Origin: Myxococcales bacterium
GTDB taxonomy: Bacteria > Myxococcota_A > Polyangia > Haliangiales > Haliangiaceae
Direction: 5' to 3'
Assembly (NCBI GenBank): GCA_016716835.1
Contig: JADJUW010000001.1
Location: 2,818,001 to 2,882,000 of the forward strand
DNA: 64,000 nt
The position numbers were made by a program, and so were the translations under genes. Positions 26,206 to 34,904 of the stretch are shown here, piece by piece. The notes under the pieces are model-generated. The model worked only from the letters and a program-made list of their open reading frames with translations. It had not been told where the DNA came from and did not search any database. Every line of letters starts with the position of its first letter. Within the stretch, counting starts at the first letter, position 1.

Positions 26206-27270
26206 CCGCGCTAGCTGCGGATTGCTCGCGCGGCGCCACAAAAATGCGTCGAGCACGTAGTGGGTAGCTTGCGGCGTGGCGAGCAGCGCCACCCACAAGG
26301 CGGCGCCACCTGGGAGGCGAAGATCGCCAAAGAGATAGCTGCGCTCGTGCCAAACCGCGCGGTCCCATAGCAACTCCTCGGCAAATGCGATGGCCCACAG
26401 CGTAATGAGCAAAAACCACGGTCCCAGGCGCACCACCGAGGCGACCGTGACGCTGCGCGGCGCGCTAATCTGCCGCGCGTAGAGATAAACCAATGCCAGA
26501 TACGGAACACCGTGAATAAGCACATTGGTGACGGTAAACGCGATATCGCTATTTGTGAGCACAATGCCGCCAAACCAACAAGCCGCCGTGGTCGCGATGA
26601 CCAAGTGCTTGCCCAGGTTGGCGCGCGAGCCAGCGACGATGAGCGCGCGGGCGACATAGAGGACGGCAATGATTGCGCCAAGCACGAGCGCGGCGTCGGC
26701 TACCCAGGGCGCGAGCCCGTTTGCAAAATCGCCGTCAACAAACCAATCAAAGGAGCGCGGCAAGTGGGCATGCCACCAGATGAGGGGAACCACCGTCGCG
26801 GCGTAGATGGCGGCGCCGTCGATGAGCCGGCCCCACCGCGTGTGCTCGCCCGCGCGCCCGCGATACATCATGACCCAGCCAAACTGCTGGCGAACGAAGT
26901 GCAGCACCGCGAGATAGGCGAGCACGCGCCAAAACCACGCCGCGCCCGCCCAGCCATAAAGCGCCGCGCCGACGCCAAAACAAGCGATTGGCGTCAGCGT
27001 GTAGAGCCATCGACGGCGCGCGAGCTCGCTGCGGTCTAGGTAGACGATGAGGCCCGTCGACCACACGTGGGCGACATCGACCAAGAGCACCGTGGCGATC
27101 CACGTCGCCTCGGCGAGCATGGCTGGCTCCTCGCCGCTCGCGTGCGATTGCGCCTGCGCGAACCAAAGCCATAGCAGCGCCACGACCGCTGTGCCGCCAA
27201 AAAGCAGCAGATCTGCGTCGCGCGAGAAAATCCACGCCGTGCGCGGCGTGCCCTCCATCGGCACGCTCAT
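26173..27270 (-). CDS. Polytopic membrane protein in the SpeE/amine-oxidase operon
   Basis: The 365-residue product has roughly eight to nine hydrophobic helices, with His residues clustered in membrane-adjacent segments (LLVDVAHVWSTGLIVYLDR, LHFVRQQFGWVMMYRGRAGE, VLIHGVPYLALVYLYARQ, ATPQATHYVLDAFLW). The spaced His/Asp/Arg residues inside helices suggest an enzyme or cofactor-binding membrane protein, but I do not recognise a family. It overlaps the upstream flavoprotein gene by ATGA, so it is the third gene of a coupled operon. Confidence 0.7.
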   Translation of the reverse strand: MSVPMEGTPRTAWIFSRDADLLLFGGTAVVALLWLWFAQAQSHASGEEPAMLAEATWIATVLLVDVAHVWSTGLIVYLDRSELARRRWLYTLTPIACFGVGAALYGWAGAAWFWRVLAYLAVLHFVRQQFGWVMMYRGRAGEHTRWGRLIDGAAIYAATVVPLIWWHAHLPRSFDWFVDGDFANGLAPWVADAALVLGAIIAVLYVARALIVAGSRANLGKHLVIATTAACWFGGIVLTNSDIAFTVTNVLIHGVPYLALVYLYARQISAPRSVTVASVVRLGPWFLLITLWAIAFAEELLWDRAVWHERSYLFGDLRLPGGAALWVALLATPQATHYVLDAFLWRRASNPQLARLAAQPRNAEP

Positions 27271-28910
27271 CCGCCAACCTCGTGCGCCGCCGCGCGTGCC
27301 GCCGCGACGCCTTGCGCAAAGGCCTCTTCAAATACCGGCACCACCGAGCGATCGACGTGGGCATGGAAGACGCCTGGTTGCGCCGCAGCGCCCCATCCAG
27401 CCAATTGCGCACGCCTGGACCCAACCACCGGCCGCGCCATCGCATGGCCCCAGAACGCGACATCGAGGCGCTGCACGCGGGTCGCGATATCGGGGTGCGC
27501 GCGCTGTAGGTCGGCCAAGATCACATGCGACCACGCCTCATGCGTCGCCGCGAGCAACGAGGCACGCGCCGTGGCGACGTCGACGTCGGTAATTGGATAA
27601 TACCAAGTCCACACCGTCTCGCCGCTGTCGGCGCCGGCCTGATGCGTCGCCACGACGTAGCCTAGGCTCTTGCTGTCGTAGAGCACGTTGTCCCAGCTCG
27701 GTGGAAAGTTGCCGCGGCGCTCGGGCGGCCGGCTGCGCAGATGCAGGTTGGCAACCACCCACGGGCCAACGCTGCGCGACGTTGGCGACGTTGGCGCGGC
27801 GGGCGGCGGCGGCAGGACCGAGCTCGGCGCAATAATGCGCGACGCGACAAAGCTCGGCACCGCGCTGATCACCGCGCCGGCGCGAAAGCCGCGCAGCGCC
27901 TCGCCCTGCATCGCGAGCAGCTCAAAGCCGGCGCCGACGCGCGTCACCGACAAGACCGCGGAATTTGGGCGCAGCGCCTCGCCCGCCGCCATTGCCAAGT
28001 GCGAGACCAGCGCGCCATTGCCACCCGGCCACGTCACGACCGGCCTTGCATCGTTTACCGCCGCGTCAAAGCGGGATGCGAAATAGTAGAGCCCTGCCCA
28101 CGCGCTGGTGTGTTCGGGAAGCATGCCGTAGTCGTCGCGGCAGGCGTAGTCGCAAAGCCATCGCACGCGCGATGACGCGATGCCTTGCGCGTCCAGCCAC
28201 TGCGCGAACGATAGATCATCTAGCGCAATCACCTCGGCGTCGTCGGAAAGGCGCGTCGACGGCACGGCGAAGGCACGTCGGCCGCGGCCATCGCGAAAGC
28301 GCGCCCACATCTTGAGCGCTTGCTCAAAGCGCGCCAGCTGCGCGACGTCGTCGGCGCTGGCACCGGCGTGCAAGAATAGCCCGGGATACCAGCGACCGCG
28401 ATAGAACAGGCGTTCGTCGGGTTCTCGGCAGCGCAAATGCTCGTGTACCACCGGCGTGCCGTCGTCGGCGATTTCATCGATCGCGCCCATCTCGTCGAGC
28501 AACGAGGTGAGGTCGCTGTTTTCAGCGTCGGGCGCGACAATATAGTGCGCGCCCCACGGAAACGCGGTAACCGCGCCAAGGCCAGCGCGCGCGGTGCCAC
28601 CAACCTCGGGCATGAGCTCTAGCACCACGCAGCGCTTGCCTTGCCGTCCCAACTCCCACGCCGCGGATAGCCCGGAAGGCCCTCCGCCGATAATCGCGAC
28701 GTCGACCTGTTCCCACGTTGCCGGGGCCAGCGGCGCTGTGCCGAGCGCGCGATAGTCGCGGACAAACTGATGACCGCGCGCCGCACCTGTATCGATGATT
28801 TCCCCGGGGATGTGCAGTCCACCGGCGCCCAGCGCGCTGCCGCGTCGATCGCAGGCGGCGGCAAAGCTACCACCGAGCAAGTACGCCAAAAAATCGCGGC
28901 GCGAGGTCAT
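27267..28910 (-). CDS. Tat-exported FAD-dependent amine-oxidase-like protein
   Basis: From the ATG at 28910 the protein has 547 residues. It starts MTSRRDFLAYLLGGSFAAAC, a twin-arginine signal with a lipobox-like AAAC, so it is likely exported folded with its FAD and perhaps lipid-anchored. The FAD motif is VDVAIIGGGPSGLSAAWELG, followed by EVGGTARAG as in flavin amine oxidases. The C-terminus has the second FAD-binding segment (LAGWGAAAQPGVFHAH). It sits 7 nt after the membrane spermidine-synthase-like gene and overlaps the next gene by 4 nt. A polyamine or related amine as substrate is inferred from that context only. Confidence 0.85.
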   Translation of the reverse strand: MTSRRDFLAYLLGGSFAAACDRRGSALGAGGLHIPGEIIDTGAARGHQFVRDYRALGTAPLAPATWEQVDVAIIGGGPSGLSAAWELGRQGKRCVVLELMPEVGGTARAGLGAVTAFPWGAHYIVAPDAENSDLTSLLDEMGAIDEIADDGTPVVHEHLRCREPDERLFYRGRWYPGLFLHAGASADDVAQLARFEQALKMWARFRDGRGRRAFAVPSTRLSDDAEVIALDDLSFAQWLDAQGIASSRVRWLCDYACRDDYGMLPEHTSAWAGLYYFASRFDAAVNDARPVVTWPGGNGALVSHLAMAAGEALRPNSAVLSVTRVGAGFELLAMQGEALRGFRAGAVISAVPSFVASRIIAPSSVLPPPPAAPTSPTSRSVGPWVVANLHLRSRPPERRGNFPPSWDNVLYDSKSLGYVVATHQAGADSGETVWTWYYPITDVDVATARASLLAATHEAWSHVILADLQRAHPDIATRVQRLDVAFWGHAMARPVVGSRRAQLAGWGAAAQPGVFHAHVDRSVVPVFEEAFAQGVAAARAAAHEVGG

Positions 28911-28917
28911 GATGCGT

Positions 28918-30483
28918 TTACTGCCAACGCCGCCATTCGTCCTCGTAGTAGCGGACCAGCGCCTGATTATCGAGTTGGTTGATTTCCACCTGCACCGGGC
29001 CCATATCGGCGGGAAAGACAAACAATGACGCGAGCAGGTCGCTGGTTAGAAATCGTAAGCGCCCTGTGACGGCTGGCGCCAACTTTGTCGGCAGCGTCAC
29101 CTCGCCCGCTTGCGCCAATACGTAGCCCCATTCGCCAAACGACGGGACCGTGACGTGATACGGCGCAACGCCCAGGCCCGCCGCCCGCATGGTCTCGACG
29201 ATGCACCAATAGGCATAGCGCGCGAACAGCGGTGAGGTGGCCTGCACCGCCACCACGCCGCCTTGCGCGAGCTTGCGCGCAAGCAGGCGATAGAAGCGTT
29301 TGGTGTAGAGCTTGCCGAGCGAAAAATTGTTCGGATCTGGAAAATCGATAATGACCACGTCCCACGCGATGGGCGTTGTCTCGATCCACACCATGGCGTC
29401 TTGGTTCACCACGGTCAACCGCGGGTCGTCGAACGAGTGGTCGTTCAGCTCGCCCAGCGGCTTAAACACGCGCGACAGGCTGGTCATCCCTGGATCTAGA
29501 TCGACCAGCGTAATGTGCTCGACGGCATCGTATTTGCGAATCTCGCGCAGCGCGAGGCCATCGCCACCGCCCAGCACTAGGACATTTTTGGGTGGCCGCG
29601 CGATCGCGCTCATCGCTGGGTGCACCAGGGACTCGTGATAGCGATACTCGTCGGCGCTGGCGAATTGCAGATTGCCGTTGATGAACAGGTTAAAGCCCGT
29701 GCGGCCATGCGTCACCACCAACCGTTGGTGCTTGGTGTTCTTGGCAAACACCACGTCGTCGGCATACATGGCGTCTTCGGCGAGCGCGGTGATGTCGTTG
29801 GATCGCAACAGCGCATAGCCCAGGCCCAGCAGCACCGCCACCGCGCGCAGGCGCACCCCGAGCACGCGCTTGCCAATGAGGGGCCGCAAGATCCACGTGC
29901 CCCACAGCGCCACCACGGCATTGAGCATGCCGACCAAGAGCGAGGTCTTGATCAGCCCAAGGTGAGGCATGAACACGATGGGAAACAGCAGCGACGCCGC
30001 GAGCGCGCCAATATAGTCAAACGTCAGCACGCGTGAGACTAGATCGCTAAACGATAGGTTCCCCTGCAAGATCCGCATCAGCAGCGGCAACTCGAGGCCG
30101 CAAATGGTCCCCGTCGCGATGACAAAGCCCAGCAGCGCGAATTGAAAATGGCGGACCTCCGCGAACAGATAGAACAGCACCGGCACCGACAGCCCGCCAA
30201 CGATGGCTACGGCGAGCTCAAGGTCGAGAAAGCGCTCGGCGAGCCGGTTGTTGACAAAACGCGAAAGCCACGCACCAAGCCCCATCGCGGATAAATACAG
30301 GCCAATGACCAGCGAGAACTGCGTCACCGAATCGCCCATGAGGTAGCTGCCGAGCGTGCCCGCGAGCAACTCGTAGATCAGGCCGCACATCGCGACGATC
30401 ACCACATTGACAAATAGCAAGGGCGCCGAAATGTGCACGGCCGGCTGCACGGGTGAATCGCTCGCGGAATCGGCCCCAGCCAT
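28918..30483 (-). CDS. Membrane-anchored spermidine synthase-like protein
   Basis: The 521-residue product has an N-terminal half with about six to seven membrane helices (CGLIYELLAGTLGSYLMGDSV onward). The C-terminal polyamine-synthase fold has YHESLVHPAMSA, VLVLGGGDGLALREI (AdoMet/dcAdoMet-binding loop), ITLVDLDPGMT and VVIIDFPDPNN. This is the long, membrane-fused SpeE-like branch, whose aminopropyl-transfer activity is not generally proven. It heads a three-gene operon. Extended -10 TGC-TATAAG sits 7 nt before the ATG. Confidence 0.88.
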   Translation of the reverse strand: MAGADSASDSPVQPAVHISAPLLFVNVVIVAMCGLIYELLAGTLGSYLMGDSVTQFSLVIGLYLSAMGLGAWLSRFVNNRLAERFLDLELAVAIVGGLSVPVLFYLFAEVRHFQFALLGFVIATGTICGLELPLLMRILQGNLSFSDLVSRVLTFDYIGALAASLLFPIVFMPHLGLIKTSLLVGMLNAVVALWGTWILRPLIGKRVLGVRLRAVAVLLGLGYALLRSNDITALAEDAMYADDVVFAKNTKHQRLVVTHGRTGFNLFINGNLQFASADEYRYHESLVHPAMSAIARPPKNVLVLGGGDGLALREIRKYDAVEHITLVDLDPGMTSLSRVFKPLGELNDHSFDDPRLTVVNQDAMVWIETTPIAWDVVIIDFPDPNNFSLGKLYTKRFYRLLARKLAQGGVVAVQATSPLFARYAYWCIVETMRAAGLGVAPYHVTVPSFGEWGYVLAQAGEVTLPTKLAPAVTGRLRFLTSDLLASLFVFPADMGPVQVEINQLDNQALVRYYEDEWRRWQ

Positions 30484-30490
30484 GGCGGCG

Positions 30491-30496
30491 CTTATA
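30491..30496 (-). promoter_or_regulatory. Extended -10 TGC-TATAAG, 7 nt before ATG at 30483
   Basis: The minus strand reads TGCTATAAG-CGCCGCC-ATG. It lies in the 36-bp gap after lysA, so the polyamine-type operon may have its own promoter even though lysA and argH are transcribed the same way. Confidence 0.45.
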
Positions 30497-30519
30497 GCAT
30501 GGTTTGCCCGGCGGCTGGG

Positions 30520-31800
30520 TCAGCGGCCCTGCGCCGGCAGCACGGCTTCAGCTTGATAGAGCTCTTCAATGGCCTCGCGGCGGCGCACGATATGGAACTG
30601 CTCGCCATCGACGATGACTTCGGCGGGGCGAGGCCGCGCATTGTAGTTCGACGCCATCGAGGCGCCGTACGCGCCGGCGACGCCAATGGCGATCAGCTCA
30701 CCTTGCGCCAGTGCGGGCAGCTCACGGTCCTTGGCGAGAAAGTCGCTCGACTCGCACACCGGCCCGACGACGTCGGTCACTCGCATCGCGCGATCGACGG
30801 GCGGCCGCACCACGGGATCGATGGGATGGTAGGCGCTATAGAGCGCGGGCCGCATCAGATCCGTGAACGCCGCGTCGACGATGGTGAAGTGTTTTTCCTC
30901 GCCGGCCTTGCGAAACAGCACCTTGCTTAGCAGCACGCCCGCGGGGGCGACCATTGATCGACCTGGCTCGAGCACGAGCTGAACGCCTAGCTCACGCAGG
31001 CTGCCACTCGCGGCCATGACCGCCGCGGCATACGCTTGCTGCGTTGGGCCCACGGCTTCGCCGGGTTTACGATATTGCACGCCGAGGCCGCCGCCAATGT
31101 CGAGATACTTTATGGGCACGCCCTGCGCGCGTAAGGCAACAACCAATTCGGCCAAGCGGCCGACCGCCTCGCTAAACGGCGCCGTATCGAGCAATTGCGA
31201 GCCGATGTGGCAGTCGATGCCAATGATATTGACGTGGCCGACGCGCGCCGCCGTGGCGACCGCCGCCGCGACCGCTTCACGCGCGATGCCAAATTTATTT
31301 TGCCGCAGCCCGGTGGAAATGTATGGATGCGTCTGCGCGTCGACGTCGGGATTGACCCGCAACATGATGTTGGCGGTGCTACCCGCGGTCGCCGCGACCG
31401 CGCCGACAAGCTCGATTTCTTCGATCGATTCGACATTAAACGCCATGATGCCCGCCGCGAGCGCCTCGGCAATTTCGTCGCCGCGCTTGCCGACGCCAGA
31501 GAATACGACGTTGCTTGCAACGCCACCCGCGGCCAGCCAGCGCCGCAATTCGCCAATTGACACGATATCTGCGCCGGCGCCGAGCCGCACCAAAACACTG
31601 AGCACGCCGAGATTGCCGTTGGCTTTGACGCTGTAGCAAATAAGCGGCGGCCAGGCGGCGAACGCGTCGACATAGCCGCGATAGGCCTGTTCGATGAGCG
31701 CTCGGCTATAGACATACGTCGGCGTGCCGACCGCGCTGGCGATGGTCGGCAGCGGCACGCCCTCGCAGGTGAGCACATCATTTTTGTAGGTAAAGCTCAT
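30520..31800 (-). CDS. lysA: Diaminopimelate decarboxylase
   Basis: The 426-residue PLP enzyme converts meso-diaminopimelate to lysine. Motifs: PLP lysine in CYSVKANGN, GADIVSIGEL, NPDVDAQTHPYISTGLRQNKFGI, HIGSQL, DIGGGLGV, EPGRSMVAPAG and CESSDFLAKDR. The ATG at 31800 begins 5 nt after the end of repeat A copy 2. An in-frame ATG at 31818 would lie inside the repeat. No good ribosome-binding site precedes either start. argH lies just upstream on the same strand, giving an argH-repeat-lysA order. Confidence 0.95.
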   Translation of the reverse strand: MSFTYKNDVLTCEGVPLPTIASAVGTPTYVYSRALIEQAYRGYVDAFAAWPPLICYSVKANGNLGVLSVLVRLGAGADIVSIGELRRWLAAGGVASNVVFSGVGKRGDEIAEALAAGIMAFNVESIEEIELVGAVAATAGSTANIMLRVNPDVDAQTHPYISTGLRQNKFGIAREAVAAAVATAARVGHVNIIGIDCHIGSQLLDTAPFSEAVGRLAELVVALRAQGVPIKYLDIGGGLGVQYRKPGEAVGPTQQAYAAAVMAASGSLRELGVQLVLEPGRSMVAPAGVLLSKVLFRKAGEEKHFTIVDAAFTDLMRPALYSAYHPIDPVVRPPVDRAMRVTDVVGPVCESSDFLAKDRELPALAQGELIAIGVAGAYGASMASNYNARPRPAEVIVDGEQFHIVRRREAIEELYQAEAVLPAQGR

Positions 31801-31804
31801 TTGC

Positions 31805-31964
31805 AGAGCGTATCTCATAATCTCGGACCGAGCGAGCGAGAGGCAGGTTGGCTAACTGGCAAGGCGCGAAAGAGGCTCATACTGGTGGTATGGGCCGATT
31901 GAGCAACGCCGCCAGCTACCAAGTTGGCCTCGCTCGCGACAGGAGAGGTTATGAGATACGCTCT
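31805..31964 (-). repeat. Palindromic repeat family A, copy 2 (160 bp), between argH and lysA
   Basis: Read on the minus strand, this element aligns end to end with copy 1 at 17191-17350. The outer arms are AGAGCGTATCTCATAACCTC and its 19/20 complement. The inner arms CGAGCGAG/CTCGCTCG replace CGAGTAAG/CTTACTCG of copy 1, and the central CATAC-CACCA-GTATG is kept. Differences in the arms are mostly paired (C-G to T-A and A-T to G-C). The argH stop codon and last codons lie inside the element. It is oriented toward lysA as copy 1 is oriented toward the hydrolase gene. Confidence 0.85.
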
Positions 31965-33376
31965 AACTCCTTGCGAATCCGACGTAGTTCGGCGGTTACT
32001 TGTTTGCGCGCCGGCGCGCCGACCAAATCGCGGCGGGCGAGCGCACGGTTTACGTCGAGCCACTTGTAAATGTCCCGATCAAATTTGGCGTTGACGTCGC
32101 GATAGTCCGCCAGGTTCAGCGCCGCCAGCTCGCAATTCTTGGCAAGCGCGCGCCGCACCAAGGTGCCCGCGGCGTCGTGCGCATCTCGAAAGGCGACGCC
32201 CTTGGCGACCAGGTAGTCCGCGACCTCGGTGGCTACGAGATGCCCCTTGTCGACGGCCGCGCGCAGCACGTCGCGGTGAAACACCACCGACGCCATCATG
32301 CCCGCGGCGACGGTAAGCGAGGCCTCAAGCGTCTCCACGGCGTCATAGAGCGGCTCCTGCGTTTCTTGCAGATCTTTGTTGTAAGCCAGGGGCAACCCCT
32401 TGACCACGGTCATGAGTGTCACCCACGCGCCGATGACCCGCCCCGCCTTGCCGCGCACCAACTCGGCAATGTCGGGGTTCATCTTCTGCGGCATCAGGCT
32501 CGAGCCCGAGCAATACGCCTCGCCAATCGACGCAAAGCCGAACTCCTGCGACACCCACAAGACGAGTTCTTCGCCAAGCCGCGACAGGTGGACCTGGCAC
32601 AAGGCCGCCGCCGCGACCAGCTCAATGGCAAAATCGCGATCTCCGACCGCATCAAGACTGTTGCGCGATAACGCGGAAAATCCCAGTTGCGCCGCGGTTT
32701 CCTCGCGATCAATGGGCAATGTCGTCCCGGCGAGCGCGCCCGAACCCAGTGGCGAGACGTTGGCACGTAGCAGCGCGTCGGCAATGCGGCCGGCATCACG
32801 CGCCAACATGGCGTCATAAGCGAGCAGGTGATGCGCCACCGAAACCGGTTGGGCCCGCTGCAAATGCGTATAGCCGGGCATCAGGGTATCGAGCTCTTGC
32901 TCGGCCTTGGCAACCAACACCAGGCGCAGCGCCTTGATCGCGGATAGCAGCCGACCGCCCGCCATCACCGACCACAGGCGCAGGTCGGTCGCGACTTGGT
33001 CGTTGCGGCTGCGACCGCTGTGCAGGCGGCGTCCGGCGTCGCCAATTTTATCGGCGAGCCGCGCTTCGACGTTCATATGGATGTCTTCGAGGTCGGCGCG
33101 GAATTTCAACTTGCCTGCCGCAAATTCCGCCTCTACCTCGGTCAGGCCCCCTGCGATTGCCGCCGCATCTCGCGCGCTCAGGATGCCTTGCTTGGCCAGC
33201 ATGGCGGCGTGGGCGCGCGAACCGGCGACATCGACGGCGAGCAACCGATAGTCAAAGCCAATCGACGCGTTTAGCCGGGCCGCCGTCGGATCGAGCGCCT
33301 TGGCGAAACGGCCGCCACGCGCGCCGGTGTGCGTTTTCTTGGCCGCCTTAGATTTTACATGAGGGGTCTTGCTCAC
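31949..33376 (-). CDS. argH: Argininosuccinate lyase
   Basis: Starting with the GTG at 33376 the enzyme has 475 residues and splits argininosuccinate into arginine and fumarate. An upstream frame to 33616 overlaps the divergent Gre-factor gene and is rejected. Superfamily signatures: [20 protein letters not shown]-type loop [14 protein letters not shown] and the catalytic-serine loop [13 protein letters not shown] basic Lys-rich N-terminal extension ([11 protein letters not shown]) is unusual. The last residues (ERIS) and the TAA stop are encoded by the end of repeat A, so the original C-terminus may have been altered slightly. Confidence 0.94.
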   Translation of the reverse strand: MSKTPHVKSKAAKKTHTGARGGRFAKALDPTAARLNASIGFDYRLLAVDVAGSRAHAAMLAKQGILSARDAAAIAGGLTEVEAEFAAGKLKFRADLEDIHMNVEARLADKIGDAGRRLHSGRSRNDQVATDLRLWSVMAGGRLLSAIKALRLVLVAKAEQELDTLMPGYTHLQRAQPVSVAHHLLAYDAMLARDAGRIADALLRANVSPLGSGALAGTTLPIDREETAAQLGFSALSRNSLDAVGDRDFAIELVAAAALCQVHLSRLGEELVLWVSQEFGFASIGEAYCSGSSLMPQKMNPDIAELVRGKAGRVIGAWVTLMTVVKGLPLAYNKDLQETQEPLYDAVETLEASLTVAAGMMASVVFHRDVLRAAVDKGHLVATEVADYLVAKGVAFRDAHDAAGTLVRRALAKNCELAALNLADYRDVNAKFDRDIYKWLDVNRALARRDLVGAPARKQVTAELRRIRKELERIS

Positions 33377-33442
33377 GTCCGCAGTGTGCCAGAAACGCCG
33401 TTTTCTTGCGCCCGGCCCGGTTATTTTCGACAATGGCCGCGT

Positions 33443-33937
33443 ATGGACAAACGCTTCCTCATCGACCAACTCATGGCCAATCTCGACAGGTCCGCGCGCA
33501 CGGCGCTGACCGCTAGCGAGGCGCTCGCCACCGAGGCGCGCGATGGCGCGACGCCTGACGAAAAACGCGAGGACGCTCGCGCCGCCCATCAGGTCGCCAA
33601 TCTTGGCCAAGCGCAAGATCGCCGCGCGCGGCAGGCCTTGGCCGAGATCGACGAGCTGCGAGGGTTTGCGCCCCCGCGCCTCGCCGCGGGCTCGAATATC
33701 TTGCTAGGCGCACTGGTCGAGATCGAAGATGCAGAATCGGGCGATGGCCGCACGCTGTTTCTCGCGCCGGTGGGCGCCGGGGTCACGCTCACCGGGCCGG
33801 GCGGGGATGGCTTTCTTACCGTCGTCACGCCTGCATCACCCGTCGGCCGCGCGGTCATGGGTCGCAAGGTCGGCGATGTCGTCGATGTCGCCGTGCAAGG
33901 CGAGCTGCGCGAGTGGCAGATAAGCTACGTCGAATAG
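33443..33937 (+). CDS. GreA/GreB-family transcription elongation factor-like protein
   Basis: From the ATG at 33443 the product has 164 residues. The first ~90 residues are predicted helical, as in the Gre coiled coil. The C-terminal FKBP-like domain has [35 protein letters not shown] and a final REWQISYVE, which matches GreA/GreB C-terminal signatures (SPLG-A-lmGk--GD). It probably binds the RNA polymerase secondary channel. The coiled-coil tip lacks a clearly conserved acidic pair, so transcript-cleavage activity is uncertain. Divergent from argH. Confidence 0.82.
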   Translation: MDKRFLIDQLMANLDRSARTALTASEALATEARDGATPDEKREDARAAHQVANLGQAQDRRARQALAEIDELRGFAPPRLAAGSNILLGALVEIEDAESGDGRTLFLAPVGAGVTLTGPGGDGFLTVVTPASPVGRAVMGRKVGDVVDVAVQGELREWQISYVE

Positions 33938-33955
33938 CGCCGCGCCAATTAAGCG

Positions 33956-34780
33956 TTACGAGATCGGTTCGGACGGTGCCGTCGTGCTGACGCCCGCACC
34001 CCAAAAACTGACGTTTGGCAGCGGTCCCACTACGAGGGTACCCACCCCGGTGTTGACATCGATCGTGAACATCTCGCCAGCCGCTGAAAAACCGTAGAAC
34101 GTGCCGGCGTAGAACGCCATGCCCCACACGCCGTTGAACCCGGTCGGGCCAATGAGCGTCGCCTCAAACGTGGTTTCGTCGAGCCGCGCCAGGCTGGTTG
34201 AACTCTGGCCCGCATCTAACATGGCATAAATGCCGACGTCGCGCACATAGAACAAATCGCCCGAGAAACCAGTGCTTGGTCCCAACGATCCGACTGACGT
34301 TGCTTCTCCGGTGGTTTGGTTGATCTCCGCCAGTTGATTCGAGCCGCCGGCGATGAGGCGTTCCGCGCCGGTCGGATTGCCGACATCGACGGGCATGAAC
34401 GTCAGCGCATTCGCGGAAAAACTTAACTGTGGCGACAACAACTCTGCCTCGGCGGTTTCTGGGTTGACGCGCATAATCTTGGAGAAGGTCGCGATATAGA
34501 GTTCGCCGGCCGCATTAAGCGCCAGATCCGTGGCCTGGTCGGCGGCGGGGTTAAAAGCGCCGCTGAAGGGTCCGACCTCGGTCAGCTCATTGGTCAAGGG
34601 ATCGATCTTGTAGAGCACGTTGCTGCTATGCGCGTAAAATGCGTGCACGACCTCTATGGGTGGGGCGTCGGGATTTTTGGGACGATCGGGTTCGTCAGGT
34701 TGCGATTGACCGGTAGTAAAACAGCCGCCCATCGCCGCCAGCGCGCAAAGGAAAGCTACCAAGATCCAACTGCGTAGCAT
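33956..34780 (-). CDS. Lipoprotein with predicted beta-propeller
   Basis: From the ATG at 34780 (the ATG at 34786 overlaps the -10 box spacing) the product has 274 residues. The signal SWILVAFLCALAAMGGC has a good lipobox, MGGC. The rest is repeated strand units (YKIDPLTNELTEVGPF, IMRVNPETAEAELLS, LAEINQTTGEATSVGSL, LARLDETTFEATLIGP, FTIDVNTGVGTLVVG), a clear 5-fold propeller-type repeat similar to DUF4394 or NHL-like proteins. Function unknown. TACAAT lies 6 nt before the ATG. Confidence 0.75.
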   Translation of the reverse strand: MLRSWILVAFLCALAAMGGCFTTGQSQPDEPDRPKNPDAPPIEVVHAFYAHSSNVLYKIDPLTNELTEVGPFSGAFNPAADQATDLALNAAGELYIATFSKIMRVNPETAEAELLSPQLSFSANALTFMPVDVGNPTGAERLIAGGSNQLAEINQTTGEATSVGSLGPSTGFSGDLFYVRDVGIYAMLDAGQSSTSLARLDETTFEATLIGPTGFNGVWGMAFYAGTFYGFSAAGEMFTIDVNTGVGTLVVGPLPNVSFWGAGVSTTAPSEPIS

Positions 34781-34786
34781 CGCCAT

Positions 34787-34792
34787 ATTGTA
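34787..34792 (-). promoter_or_regulatory. -10 TACAAT, 6 nt before ATG at 34780
   Basis: The minus strand reads TACAAT-ATGGCG-ATG, with no ribosome-binding site. This spacing favours the inner ATG at 34780 as the start. Confidence 0.45.
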
Positions 34793-34904
34793 GCCAGCGC
34801 CCGCGCCGGATACCACGCAATTTCGAGCTTCGGCGCCAATTGGTGTGGCGCCAAGGTGTGTCGCTATCGCCGATGTAGGCCAACCTGAGCCAGCAGGATC
34901 GCGG

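Noticed and set aside
31801..31964. Lysine riboswitch before lysA
   Set aside because: The sequence is one long hairpin shared with an unrelated locus and does not show the five-helix lysine aptamer.
33377..33616. 80-residue N-terminal extension of argH
   Set aside because: It overlaps the divergent Gre-factor gene and is Arg/Gly-rich with no lyase homology; the GTG at 33376 gives the normal length.
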